Positions 40,801 through 48,969 of a stretch of 54,380 nucleotides of DNA are shown here, piece by piece (within the stretch, counting starts at the first letter, position 1; each line of letters begins with the position of its first letter). Made by a program: the position numbers and the translations under genes. This DNA is from a virus. The notes beneath the pieces were generated by a model. The model was not told the origin of the DNA, made no database searches, and worked only from the letters and a program-made list of their open reading frames with translations. The stretch is taken from positions 1-54,380 of IMG/VR virus record IMGVR_UViG_3300038479_000056. The stretch is one strand, 5' to 3'.

Positions 40801-42284
40801 GCTTCCACCGAAATTGTTCCAATCGACGGACGTTCCTCCTTCCCCGTCCCAGCCTTCACAGCGGGCGGGGCTTCGGCGAGCTTGGCCTCCGGCGCGGGCG
40901 CGGCGGCAGGAGCGGCAATCTTTGGTTGCGTTCCGCCGTGCCGATTCTCCAAGACATAGATTTCCCTGCTGAGTCTCTCAAACTCTTGACCGGCGGCCTT
41001 GTCGCCGCTCAACCATCCCTGCTGGTATTTCAATTTTTCTTTGGTCAAGGCATTGCGTTTGTCGATTTCTTCTTGTGTCCAGCCTGATTGATCTCTGTCG
41101 TGCTTCGCTTTCCTCTCTAAAAGCAGCTGTTCTTCTTCTTCACGAGTCTGCCCAAGCGAATTGCGCGGTTCAGCAGAGGCGGGCGGTACAGACGCTGGAG
41201 GTTTGGCTGCGGGCGCAGGCGCGGCCTCGACCGGCTTTGAGGGTGTGACAGGCGCGTCCGAGGTTGTCACATTTTCGGGCTTGACCTCGACCGGCCCCGG
41301 AACGGCCCGTGGTGGAGCTATGGCGGCCACCGGCAAGGCTTCTGACCGGGGCGGGGCCAAGGCTGGCACTTGCGCCGTGGTCTCTGCTGGCACGGTGCCG
41401 GGCGCGGGTGGCGGGGCAATAGGCCGTGGCTGTGGCGGGGCTGGCGGCGACTCCGGGGCCGCGACGGGCGTAATGTCCTTCACCGGTGGTTTGGGCACTG
41501 TCTCCGCGGTGAACGGCACGGGTTGTGCCCGTTTCATCGTTTCCAGATTCGGTTCCGTCTTGGGCTTCAACACCTGCTCCATCTTGGCTTTGGCCGCCTG
41601 AATCTTTTCCGACGCGGCTCCCGTGGGCGCACTCAGGATGGCCAATGTGTCCACAATCGCGCTACCAACGTCCCCTGTCACCGCCGCGGCCATTTCGCCG
41701 GGTTGCCTTTGGGCTTTGGGTGTTCCAGCCACCGTGCCGGTCGCCGTGCCCAAATGCCGGATGTTCGCCGCTCCCGCAATTGGTATGGCCAGCCTGCTAA
41801 TGGCTCGGCCCGCCAATCCAGACTCGCCCAAAATCGGCCCAAGGACGCCTGCGCCGGTCAGAACAGGAGCGGCAACCTTCCCCACCGCTTCCGACACGCG
41901 CTCTGCCCCTTGCAGCCACGGCGAGATGCCTTTCATGTCTTTGGCATCAAGCTGAGGACGGATGGCTTCAAGGGACATTACATCACCCGCACTGCCAACC
42001 ATTCTACCACCAACGTCTTTGAGCGTTTCGCCAAAACCTGAAAGAGTTGGAAGTCTTTTGGGCGGGACAGCGCCAGCCGATTCTTGTTGGATTCTGGACT
42101 GGCCGAAAGGATCGTAGGGAGTTTTGACGCCGCCAAGCCTCGATATTTGCGCCGGAGTCAGCCCTTCCGGCGGCGGTGGAACAGGCGCGGCTTTGGGCGC
42201 CGGTGTGGCCACCACAGCGTCACCCCAATCATTTGTCGCTAGTTCGGCCACCGCAACATCGCCCCAATCGTTCGTGCTCGGCAT
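37812..42284 (-). CDS. Giant polyvalent virion protein (ejected/internal protein)
   Basis: The 1,490-aa protein starts with a duplicated TNDWGD motif, continues with a hydrophobic stretch at about 150-185 (VLTGAGVLGPILGESGLAGR, ISRLAIPIAGAA), a long Pro/Ala-rich disordered part to about residue 640, and a folded C-terminal half with YEDWYVPQRHDIDLLTSS, RTLQRAATITHQAILGDTLK, NQILFLAPQWVEGLARGEM and GFFISPLSVFAEITHDVLRY. The last part resembles the LPD38-type domain of large phage polyvalent proteins. Such proteins are packaged and ejected with DNA in podoviruses. Its ATG overlaps the previous stop (TAATG). Confidence 0.65.
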   Translation of the reverse strand: MPSTNDWGDVAVAELATNDWGDAVVATPAPKAAPVPPPPEGLTPAQISRLGGVKTPYDPFGQSRIQQESAGAVPPKRLPTLSGFGETLKDVGGRMVGSAGDVMSLEAIRPQLDAKDMKGISPWLQGAERVSEAVGKVAAPVLTGAGVLGPILGESGLAGRAISRLAIPIAGAANIRHLGTATGTVAGTPKAQRQPGEMAAAVTGDVGSAIVDTLAILSAPTGAASEKIQAAKAKMEQVLKPKTEPNLETMKRAQPVPFTAETVPKPPVKDITPVAAPESPPAPPQPRPIAPPPAPGTVPAETTAQVPALAPPRSEALPVAAIAPPRAVPGPVEVKPENVTTSDAPVTPSKPVEAAPAPAAKPPASVPPASAEPRNSLGQTREEEEQLLLERKAKHDRDQSGWTQEEIDKRNALTKEKLKYQQGWLSGDKAAGQEFERLSREIYVLENRHGGTQPKIAAPAAAPAPEAKLAEAPPAVKAGTGKEERPSIGTISVEAPRRAKKMTPLDNRIQEAESALFSLSGLDSSFLNGLRLNAHKLNWTDEKYASALEDSVGKLTAKEAKTSPVTPSKELAAPAPAPEANPSQPKPVQPQSGLAPGSTMSAGEPPLPTGPGAARPHDIGVDQEALGLKPGNETLARIQRATTNFGRGIAQIFSRHAIKVDLPKLANAADNIPRMTGQAAGNSLRLRGTEQQLNATTFVMQAMKMSGPAPLVPKPGGARYYPGDPRAYLEAQLTDLQTAAQQFRNQKQQIEANAAIKAAQSVKYAIAHFAELQPLAERAKNQLDSQYKRDVRAGVNVAYEDWYVPQRHDIDLLTSSTGPVVLGHSKGGGVSTQFQKGKSFDDYSSAIQAKFVPRTLNIADLVENRVYQGEKIVQRKAFFDQMRAMKDAADGKPLVTDIPKIKVQRPDGTTDMQERVPIGYNRMEIMPGMAVAMHSGYHRLVNALTASSQIAESAVVGTLQDLAAVEKHIGLALDTFHVSRTLQRAATITHQAILGDTLKRGLALVEYQTRDLPQAVQNGVITQDMADWAARPRTIEVQGRPLTESRIVTVKFGVKNGLNAGRVADVIYRQWLQDFPVTGAVQKWVFDKMTRSAITQSYLVEFERVAKANPDLDRTAVARKVASDLNVLFGNLQKESIFKNPSVRSVNQILFLAPQWVEGLARGEMRGAKQIGQAAYGAATGKGFNIGTAGKSVGTGLAAYFIGTQLLNLATRHQLTFQNKEEGHKLDAWIPDITGKPPGFFISPLSVFAEITHDVLRYSREKPSVADAATQIAENKLGNLGRAMMVMGTGKDPVTNQKLVGTAARAVKAATQLVPVPISVSQGSRAIGSKIAPGLIDPPKPGAVQRQITSSLGFKTEPAKTAAMQARDMAKTWASKSDDPKIKEEYERELQSTFAPSVYNPLRDALGGADLKKAQAAYDKLRLTRTKKEVDKVLNPLDREGHPSPPRFTGSKANERKFMDSLDHAQLKVYEAAVAERHKIRDNYLSLKRK

Positions 42285-43147
42285 TATTCGCCTTTGGTGT
42301 AAGTCTGGCCGTCCGGCCCGATATACTGCGTGCCCGGTTCGAGCGCGTCCCGTTCTTCCTTGCTCTTAACTTGAGGATGGTTCGGGTTAGCCCCCGGCGC
42401 GACGGCGGGCGCAGCCGGATTGGACAACGCCTCGATTTCATCATCAACACCCTTTAACTGGGCCAAACCTTCTTTGACAACTTCTTGCTGGTCAGCACTT
42501 TGCGGAGTTCGCTCTTCAAATTCCCCCGCCAATTCTTTGCGCTTGTCCAGTAAGGTTTTCAGCCTTCGTTTCGTGCCCGCCTCAGTTTCCCGAAACGATT
42601 CCTTCTTCGCGTTAGCCTGGTCTATTCGGCCCTGCCGTTCTTCTTCTCGCGTTGTGTGCGCTTCCTCGAATGTTTGATGCGGTGTCAGAGACGGCGGGGC
42701 CAGCAACTTTGTCGTCTCGGCCCGCGTGTGGGCCAGTTGCGCCTTCTGCAAGTCTGTCGGTTGCGCGGGCGGCTGTTGCAACTGCATCGCCTCGCTCATG
42801 CCCGTGCTGCTCTTGAACAGCAACGGCGCCCACTTCGTAAAGGCCGTGGCCGCCGACATCCCGCCCTGCAAATCGGTTTGGTAGCCGCGTTGTGCCATCC
42901 ATTGTTCGCTGGCCGCAATCGCTTTGAGGGCCTTCTCGACACCCACCTGTTGCATGGTCTGCTGATAAGCGTCGCCCATGTCGGGCAGAGTCGCCCCGCC
43001 GTAATTTATGGGCACGGGTGGCGGCGCAGGTGGTGCCGGCGGCGGCGCGATGACGGTTGTGCCCGAGGGCGGCGCGATGCCGGCCCCGGCCCCGGTCGCA
43101 AGCTGGCCCATGTCGGGAGACGGCGCCAATGAAGGGAAATCGGCCAT
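42284..43147 (-). CDS. Putative internal virion protein
   Basis: The 287-aa protein has a Pro/Ala-rich N-terminus, a helical middle (DAYQQTMQQVGVEKALKAIA, QWMAQRGYQTDLQGG) and a charged coiled coil (TREEERQGRIDQANAKKESF, LKTLLDKRKELAGEFEE). Order and composition resemble the middle of podovirus internal-protein cassettes. No specific family was recognised. Confidence 0.55.
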   Translation of the reverse strand: MADFPSLAPSPDMGQLATGAGAGIAPPSGTTVIAPPPAPPAPPPVPINYGGATLPDMGDAYQQTMQQVGVEKALKAIAASEQWMAQRGYQTDLQGGMSAATAFTKWAPLLFKSSTGMSEAMQLQQPPAQPTDLQKAQLAHTRAETTKLLAPPSLTPHQTFEEAHTTREEERQGRIDQANAKKESFRETEAGTKRRLKTLLDKRKELAGEFEERTPQSADQQEVVKEGLAQLKGVDDEIEALSNPAAPAVAPGANPNHPQVKSKEERDALEPGTQYIGPDGQTYTKGE

Positions 43148-43150
43148 AAC

Positions 43151-44125
43151 TCACAGTCCGCCGTACTGATTATACTGATCCTGCAAATCTTGCTGATCCT
43201 GCTCTTGTTGCATTTGATCCGTTACTGACGTTGGCCCCGTGCCAAGGGGATTATACAAATTTGACGGGTCCTGCGCTTGTGCTTGTGTGCCGACGTATTG
43301 TCCACTCTGGTCAACCGGAGAGTTTATTCCATAACCCTGTGGCACGCCTGGATTCGGGCCTGAAATCCAGTTTCCTTGCACGTCATAATAACCCGAAGCA
43401 TTCGGATCAGCCGGTGTCGGTGCCACCGGAGTTGGCGCCGCCGGAGTCGGTGCCGCCGGAGTCGGATTATAGAGCGTGGACGGCTGTGTGGCCGTTCCCG
43501 TCACCCCGCCCGGATTGGTGGGATTGATGAACAGGTTCGGGATGTTGCCTTGATTCCCAGTGGGCTGAACTTGAGGCTGGGCCGGGTTGGGCAGGTAATT
43601 GATCGGATTGATGGGAGTTGGATTGCCGACCGGAGCTATCCCCACTGGCGCCACCGGATTCGCCACCCGATTTGAGCTAATGGCCGCATTCAAGGCACTT
43701 TCGCCTTGACTGACTTGACTCAAACTGGTCAAACCTAGGGCTTGCATCAAGCTGGCCGTAGAATTCTGACCGCCCGGACTGCCCGTGGCCACGCCCCGCT
43801 GCGCCGCTTCCTGATCGAGCAAAGTCACCACGTCAGGCGGTAATTGGCCTTGAAGCGCACTGCTAATATCGGTGCTGGCTTGCGTTTGCAAACCGGCCTG
43901 GCCCGGAAGCGGTTGCGCCAGATTGGCTGCGGTCTGTCCCCCCAACGCCGCGGCATTGGCCGCTCCCTGCGCCGCCAAAGCCGTTTGGTCGGCTCCCGCC
44001 ATGCTGGTGTTCTGCTGCGTATTCAACAGCGTCCCAAAAGTGGTCAGTGGATTCGGCTCGTACGGAGAAGAGAGTACATTACCTTGAATGTCCGTGTAAG
44101 TTCCGGCGTTGAGTGCGGCTGACAT
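43151..44125 (-). CDS. Low-complexity Pro/Gln/Asn-rich virion protein
   Basis: The 324-aa protein has Ala/Gln-rich helical repeats in the first half (QTALAAQGAANAAALGGQTA), Pro/Asn-rich repeats in the middle (AAPTPAAPTPVAPTPADP) and a Gln/Asp-rich end (MQQEQDQQDLQDQYNQ). It is 3 bases from the next gene. Probably an ejected or structural protein of the tail-neck region. Function unknown. Confidence 0.55.
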   Translation of the reverse strand: MSAALNAGTYTDIQGNVLSSPYEPNPLTTFGTLLNTQQNTSMAGADQTALAAQGAANAAALGGQTAANLAQPLPGQAGLQTQASTDISSALQGQLPPDVVTLLDQEAAQRGVATGSPGGQNSTASLMQALGLTSLSQVSQGESALNAAISSNRVANPVAPVGIAPVGNPTPINPINYLPNPAQPQVQPTGNQGNIPNLFINPTNPGGVTGTATQPSTLYNPTPAAPTPAAPTPVAPTPADPNASGYYDVQGNWISGPNPGVPQGYGINSPVDQSGQYVGTQAQAQDPSNLYNPLGTGPTSVTDQMQQEQDQQDLQDQYNQYGGL

Positions 44126-44130
44126 AAAAT

Positions 44131-45177
44131 TTATTGAAACTGTCTTTCTAATGGGGCTGACCCGAACACACTCACGCTGATGGCCGGCCTTTCTCGTCCC
44201 ATAGCATGGTCGAGTTGACCGAATAAAAGCGCGATAGCTTTAGCGTGCTTTTGCGCCGCAAGCGCGGCTGATTTTGTGTTTTCCTGCGATTCCAAACGAA
44301 TCGCTTGCACTTCCTCAATGAGCGCGGGGATGTTTCCGATCAATAAATAATCTGAATCTGAACTTACTGGTGTGAACTCCAATTTGCACTGCGCCGTCAC
44401 CCGAATCGTGCCGTGCCCGGCTTGGCAATGCCGATCCAAGCCACCAACCAGGTATTGCCGGTAGGCCGCGCTGGTCTCGCTCGGTTCCATGAAGCTCAAC
44501 GGCGCGCTGGTCAGCGCCAGCGGATCCATTTGCATGATCGTTACCGGCCCGTAGGTGCCATCCTTTTCTATCCCGGTGATCTCGCTGAACTGGTTCAGGC
44601 TCAGAATGAAGGGCTGGGCCAAAATCAGGCTCTCCCCGGAAATGGTCCGGTTCGTCACCGGGTCGGTGCCGAGAATCACATTCCCGTTCTGATCTCGGCC
44701 TTGAACGATGATGGTCCTGCCCACGTCACGGGCATCGGTCGGGAACACCTGGATTTGCTGCGGAGTCCGGGCCAGCCGGCCAAGGGTCGGGACATAATCG
44801 CGGTCGTAGGCTTGCAACACGCCGCCATGCCTGTGCTCGTGGTGGTCTTGCAAACCACGCCCAAAATCAAGAAACTCGAAAAATCCATTTTGAATTGGCG
44901 TTGGATGATTGCTGACATCCATCACGATTGCGCGCGCCACACCGCGCGGGCAAGTCAAATAGGGCTTTTCTCGTGAGACGTTAAATCGAAATTTCGCCCA
45001 TGCTCCCCACCAACCTTCTTCCGGCGCCATTGGATCGTAAAGCAGTCTTTCCGTGGCCGCGTTCAAGATAGCCGCTTGGGCAGGGATGTCCGCGTTGCAG
45101 AGGCCGATCAGATTGCCGACACTTTCGGCGTAACCCGCCAGCCGGGTTCTGAAATCTCTGAAACAAACTCTATTCAT
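44131..45177 (-). CDS. Putative neck/tail structural protein
   Basis: The 348-aa protein starts MNRVCFRDFRTRLAGYAESV and contains AAILNAATERLLYDPMAPEE, WGAWAKFRFNVSREKPYLTC, NGFFEFLDFGRGLQ, repeated VxVxGxDxNGN-type strands (GRTIIVQGRDQNGNVI) and a C-terminal helix. Proteins of this type are widespread in podovirus-like metagenomic phages next to the internal-protein genes and probably form part of the neck or tail. ATG 45177 is preferred over 45219. It is the first gene of the minus-strand virion operon. Confidence 0.6.
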   Translation of the reverse strand: MNRVCFRDFRTRLAGYAESVGNLIGLCNADIPAQAAILNAATERLLYDPMAPEEGWWGAWAKFRFNVSREKPYLTCPRGVARAIVMDVSNHPTPIQNGFFEFLDFGRGLQDHHEHRHGGVLQAYDRDYVPTLGRLARTPQQIQVFPTDARDVGRTIIVQGRDQNGNVILGTDPVTNRTISGESLILAQPFILSLNQFSEITGIEKDGTYGPVTIMQMDPLALTSAPLSFMEPSETSAAYRQYLVGGLDRHCQAGHGTIRVTAQCKLEFTPVSSDSDYLLIGNIPALIEEVQAIRLESQENTKSAALAAQKHAKAIALLFGQLDHAMGRERPAISVSVFGSAPLERQFQ

Positions 45178-45226
45178 TTCTTGACTATTCCCTACGCCTT
45201 TTGGCAGGATTAGCAACAAGAAAGAT

Positions 45227-45255
45227 GCGCCGCCGGGCCTGTAACCCAGCGGCGC
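45227..45255. terminator. GC-rich hairpin upstream of the minus-strand virion operon
   Basis: Stem GCGCCGC / GCGGCGC enclosing GGG..CCC. Read on the minus strand it is followed by ATCTTTCTTGTT. It may end early transcription coming from 46582 or, if the promoter at 45276-45304 is real, form a 5' leader hairpin. Confidence 0.4.
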
Positions 45256-45275
45256 GAAACTAACTATGAGCTTCG

Positions 45276-45304
45276 AGCTTACGCCCGAGTACTTGGCCAG
45301 TCAA
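45276..45304 (-). promoter_or_regulatory. Candidate promoter for the minus-strand virion operon
   Basis: On the minus strand: TTGACT, 17-base spacer, TAAGCT, about 100 bases before ATG 45177. It has the same unusual -10 as the candidate at 15596-15624 before the capsid gene, so both may be late promoters. Weak evidence on its own. Confidence 0.3.
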
Positions 45305-45321
45305 CAAATAACGGCAGGGAA

Positions 45322-45353
45322 TCCCGCCATTGATGGTGGGAGGAATTGCCGCC
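45322..45353 (+). repeat. Right-end-like hairpin relic before TnpB element 3
   Basis: AATCCCGCC-ATTGAT-GGTGGGAGG closely resembles the right end of TnpB element 3 itself (AATCCCGCC-GTTCAC-GGTGGG at 46526-46545) but lies just upstream of its left end. A short in-frame stretch before it (ATG 45265, ending GNPAIDGGRNCRP) resembles a TnpB C-terminal tail. It is likely a solo end left by an older element. Confidence 0.45.
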
Positions 45354-45358
45354 CTTGA

Positions 45359-46553
45359 CAAACTGTGTTTTATTTTCTGTATTTGAATAATGACAGTGAC
45401 GGTCCAATTGAAACTGATGCCCGATGCGGCGACCGCCGCATCGATGGAGGCCACTTTGCGGGCGTGCAACGGGGCGGCTGACTGGCTTTCGGAGCGCGCC
45501 TGGGGCAACCGGAAATTCGGGCAGTTCGCTTTGCAATCCGCTTTCTACAAGGACATTCGGGCAATGTTTAACATCGGGGCGCAGGCATCCTGCTTGATCT
45601 GCGCTAAAGTGGCCGATGCCTACAAACTCGACACCGAAACGCAGCGGACCTTCCGACCTTTGGGCAGCATCGCCTACGATGTCCGTAATTTGAAAATTCA
45701 CATTGAGAAGCGCGTGGCCTCGATCTGGACCATTGACGCTCGGTGCAAGGTTCCATTTCAGTGCGGCGATTACCAGGTTGATCTGCTCCGCAAAGGTCTG
45801 ATAAAGCAATCCGACCTCGTGCGCCGCCGGGATGGCCGATGGTTCCTGATGGTTTCTGTGACGCTTCCAGACACCGAGGAGTTGAAAGTGACCGACATTT
45901 TGGGCGTGGACCTGGGCATCGCTGTCATAGCCGCCGATTCGGACGGCAACAAATACTCCGGCTCCAAGTTGAATAAAATCCGGCACAGGAACAAATCGTT
46001 GCGCCGGAAGTTGCAGCGCAAAGGGACCAAGTCGGCCAAGCGGCTGTTGAAAAAGAGGAGCGCAAAAGAGGCTCGCTTCGCCCGTGACTGCAATCATGTT
46101 ATTTCCAAGAAGCTCGTATCGCTGGCTAAACGCACCAACCGCGCCATTGCACTCGAAGAACTCGACGGCATTGGCCGGAGGATAAGGGTTAGAAAAAGTC
46201 AGCGATACGGGTTGCATAGCTGGGCTTTCGCGCAACTGGGCCAGTTCACCCGTTACAAGGCCGCGATAGCAGGAGTGCCGGTGATCTTCATTGACCCGCA
46301 CTATACATCCCAGCGATGCAGCCAATGCGGCCACACCTCCAGAGCCAACCGCAAAACGCGGTCGGAATTTCTCTGCCAGAAGTGCGGCCATGCGTCCCAT
46401 GCGGACACAAACGGTTCGCTGAACATTAGGGCCTTGGGCCTGGACGTTCTGCGAACGGGCGCTTTCATACGCCCATACGCGGAGGCCACTACCTATGCCA
46501 ACTGACATGGGCTTATCCATCTGCAATCCCGCCGTTCACGGTGGGTCTATGAA
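45359..46553 (+). mobile_element. TnpB element 3 (no TnpA)
   Basis: The left side is TTGAC (45354-45358). The right-end hairpin CCCGCC..GGTGGG (46528-46545) is followed by TCTATGAA. The element lies between two minus-strand operons and is transcribed against them, so it breaks no gene. An 11-base direct repeat (AAAACGAGGCT) follows the right end (46553-46578 region). Confidence 0.7.
45390..46505 (+). CDS. tnpB: TnpB RNA-guided nuclease (copy 3)
   Basis: The 371-aa TnpB has an intact RuvC triad, GVDLGIAV (D174), IALEELDG (E256/E257) and ADTNGSLNI (D339), and zinc finger C310-x2-C313, C329-x2-C332. It is clearly related to copy 4 (shared KVADAYKLD, TQRTFR, LHSWAFA and residue spacing). It differs in the N-terminal part and in its right-end hairpin. 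ATG 45390 lies 31 bases inside the left end. The presumed guide would match AACGAGGC.. outside the right end. Confidence 0.92.
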   Translation: MTVTVQLKLMPDAATAASMEATLRACNGAADWLSERAWGNRKFGQFALQSAFYKDIRAMFNIGAQASCLICAKVADAYKLDTETQRTFRPLGSIAYDVRNLKIHIEKRVASIWTIDARCKVPFQCGDYQVDLLRKGLIKQSDLVRRRDGRWFLMVSVTLPDTEELKVTDILGVDLGIAVIAADSDGNKYSGSKLNKIRHRNKSLRRKLQRKGTKSAKRLLKKRSAKEARFARDCNHVISKKLVSLAKRTNRAIALEELDGIGRRIRVRKSQRYGLHSWAFAQLGQFTRYKAAIAGVPVIFIDPHYTSQRCSQCGHTSRANRKTRSEFLCQKCGHASHADTNGSLNIRALGLDVLRTGAFIRPYAEATTYAN

Positions 46554-46581
46554 AACGAGGCTATCCCACCAAAACGAGGCT

Positions 46582-46848
46582 CTAGGATGGCTCAGGCCGT
46601 ATCTGGAGTGCCTGGGTAAGTGTCTCGTAAGCCATTCCTACCCTGCCCTGTTCCAGTTCCGACACCGCCTCGATGATGGCCCCGCGCAGCCTGTCCTCGG
46701 TTGTAATCCTGACCAGCGGCAGGCCCGCCGCAGCCAGATTTTCGTTCAGGCCGATGGTGGCCGCGAACCGTGGCCGGTCCTCTCGCGCGTCTTCCTGGTC
46801 CTGGGCCAGCACCGCCGCATCTAATTCCTCCCATTCTTTGGTGTTCAT
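46582..46848 (-). CDS. Hypothetical acidic protein
   Basis: The 88-aa acidic, mostly helical protein (EWEELDAAVLAQDQEDARED, AIIEAVSELEQGRVGMAYET) is the last gene of the early-type operon. Its ATG overlaps the end of the SNF2 helicase gene by 4 bases. Not recognised. Confidence 0.6.
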   Translation of the reverse strand: MNTKEWEELDAAVLAQDQEDAREDRPRFAATIGLNENLAAAGLPLVRITTEDRLRGAIIEAVSELEQGRVGMAYETLTQALQIRPEPS

Positions 46849-48797
46849 AGTTTGATTTCTCCTATCTGCCGTAAGCAGAGCCTTTTTGCGAGCACCGCTT
46901 GTTTTGCCGTCAGAACCGGCAATCCGGCCAAGGCCCGGCCAATGGCCGCGTCCACCTTCGAGAACCCGGATCCGGCCTCGTCCAACCGCTTTAATTCAGC
47001 GTGAATGGCCAGATTTTGCTCTGTCGTCATCAGCAGGGCTTCTTCGGCTATCTCTTTCCGTTTCCCAATCGGTTCATGGCGGGCCACCAAGACCGGCTCG
47101 GTCGCCCATTCGCCCGGATCCGTGTCCAGGGCTTTCTCGATGATTTCCTGTTTGGCCAAGATGGTTTGAATTATCCAGGCGTCGATGCTGCCTCTGACAA
47201 CCAGGTGTTTGATGAGCACGTTATCCCGTTGCCCGATGCGATGGATGCGATCGGAGGCTTGTTCCATCTTGGCCGGTGACCAGTCAATTTCGATGAACGA
47301 ACAAAGCCGCGCCGCCGTCAGCGTAATCCCCTCCCCACAAGCCCGAATGCTGCCGAAAAACGGCCCGCATCCAGGCTCGCTCTGGAATCGGTCAACAATG
47401 GCTTGCCTGTCCTCTGCCGGAGTTTCCCCAGTGATGGCCACGCTGCCTGGAAAAGCCGATCTTAAACCAGCAATTACGTCCGAATGGTGCGCAAAAATTA
47501 CCTGTTTTACCGAAAACTCATCCAAATCCTCTTTGATGGCTTCAATGGCCGCCGGCAGTTTGGCCAGCGCGGTTTGATGACGCACCTTGGCCATTTCCGT
47601 GAAGGGGATGTTGTGCGCCGCCGCCAGCGCCTTGACGGCCGCCTTGAATGCATCGTCGCTCTCCAATGCGCGCGCCAGTTCAATGCCGGCCTGGGCCTGC
47701 TCAAGCTCGGCTGCGTAGCGGCTGCTGACGGCGTTCTCTTGGGCCAGAGCCGCCCCCATTTCGTCCCCTTCCAATTCCACCACCACCCGCGTTTTGGCCG
47801 GGAGTTCTCGCAAAACTTCGGCTTTGAGCCGCCTGATGAGCACCCCGGTTTCTCTTAAAATTATTTGGAGTTCATTCAGGTTGCTCGCCCCGGAAACATC
47901 CATCCCCCACCCATTACTCACCATCCCGCAATACCGTTTTGCGTAACCCCAGTACGATCGCCACCGCGCCGGGTCCAGAAAGTTGAGCGTGGTAAAGAGT
48001 TCAATGGGCCGGTTCTCTATCGGAGTTCCAGAACAGCACAACCGATACCGGGCCCTCAACGGCGCCAGGCCAGCCTTTTTGTCGCCCATGATGGCCTTTG
48101 TCCGCTGGGCCTTGGGATTTTTACACGCCTGGCTTTCGTCCAGTATCACCAAATCCCAGTCCAGCATCCGCATCCGCTTCGCCCATTTAGCTGCTATATC
48201 GTAGTTGGCTATCACGATTTCCGTAGCCGGCCACCTCTGCCCGCTGGCCATGCCGATCTCCAATTTGCGCACGCTCCATCGCTTCATCTCTCGCGCCCAA
48301 AAATTCTTTAAACTCGCCTTGGTGAACACCAGCACCCGCTTGATTTCAGGGTTGCAATTCATCACCCCAACCGCCTGACATGATTTACCTAATCCAGGTT
48401 GATCACCGATCAAGACCCCGCCTTCGCCCCGGCTGAATTTCCTCACACAAAATTGAATGCCCGCCTTCTGAAATGGGTAGTATTTCAACCCCTCCGGACA
48501 GGGCGGCTCAAAGTCACCCACCGGCGCCGCCGCCCGGCTTAACTCCGCGCTGGCTTCTCGCTCCGCCTCAACCCCGGCCCCAAGCGGCGTCCACCACGAG
48601 GCCATGAAATTTTTTGATTCTTTGGGCCATGTGCCGATACTAATTCCAGCGGCTTTTAATTCTGTTTTGCGATCTCTCCACAGACACCAAAAAGCCTCTG
48701 TAACAGGGGCGCTGCGAACCTGGCGCCGCAAGTTTGGAATCTCCCGCGGCTCTGACCAGGGGAGAAGCGAAGAAATGTCAATGGCGGTTTGTGTCAT
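46845..48797 (-). CDS. SNF2-family helicase/ATPase
   Basis: The 650-aa superfamily 2 translocase has motif I GDQPGLGKS (about residues 131-139 from ATG 48797), motif II LDESQ, motif III CCSGTPIENRP, and in the second RecA domain ITGETPAEDRQ, then FIEIDWSPAKMEQASDRIHRIGQRD (motifs V-VI, broken here only by description). The SMARCAL1-like layout with a short N-terminus is common in phages, where such proteins remodel forks or anneal strands. With no phage DNA polymerase or DnaB seen, it is the main motor of the replication genes. ATG 48797 starts MTQTAIDISS and overlaps the previous gene by 20 bases. Confidence 0.88.
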   Translation of the reverse strand: MTQTAIDISSLLPWSEPREIPNLRRQVRSAPVTEAFWCLWRDRKTELKAAGISIGTWPKESKNFMASWWTPLGAGVEAEREASAELSRAAAPVGDFEPPCPEGLKYYPFQKAGIQFCVRKFSRGEGGVLIGDQPGLGKSCQAVGVMNCNPEIKRVLVFTKASLKNFWAREMKRWSVRKLEIGMASGQRWPATEIVIANYDIAAKWAKRMRMLDWDLVILDESQACKNPKAQRTKAIMGDKKAGLAPLRARYRLCCSGTPIENRPIELFTTLNFLDPARWRSYWGYAKRYCGMVSNGWGMDVSGASNLNELQIILRETGVLIRRLKAEVLRELPAKTRVVVELEGDEMGAALAQENAVSSRYAAELEQAQAGIELARALESDDAFKAAVKALAAAHNIPFTEMAKVRHQTALAKLPAAIEAIKEDLDEFSVKQVIFAHHSDVIAGLRSAFPGSVAITGETPAEDRQAIVDRFQSEPGCGPFFGSIRACGEGITLTAARLCSFIEIDWSPAKMEQASDRIHRIGQRDNVLIKHLVVRGSIDAWIIQTILAKQEIIEKALDTDPGEWATEPVLVARHEPIGKRKEIAEEALLMTTEQNLAIHAELKRLDEAGSGFSKVDAAIGRALAGLPVLTAKQAVLAKRLCLRQIGEIKL

Positions 48798-48969
48798 ACG
48801 CGCGGAAGGCAATCCTAAATCCATCGCCGTTGAGCCGCCTTCTAATCAGTTCGCGAATTTGCTTCACGTTGCATCCAGCGCGTAAGTAATCTGGCAGAGC
48901 TGCAAGAATGTCATCGCATTTCTGTAGTGCTTCCGCTTCGCCTTTTGACAATGGGGTGTAAACGCTCAT
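48778..48969 (-). CDS. Small hypothetical protein
   Basis: The 63-aa protein (MSVYTPLSKGEAEALQKCDD, then NVKQIRELIRRRLNGDGFRI) is helical and basic at the end. The ATG overlaps the previous stop (ATGA), and the 3' end overlaps the helicase start. Not recognised. Confidence 0.6.
   Translation of the reverse strand: MSVYTPLSKGEAEALQKCDDILAALPDYLRAGCNVKQIRELIRRRLNGDGFRIAFRAYDTNRH

Noticed and set aside
45279-46526. 415-aa minus-strand frame
   Set aside because: It is the antisense of tnpB copy 3; the same holds for the frames opposite copies 1, 2 and 4 (3585-4892, 9646-10845, 53042-54205).
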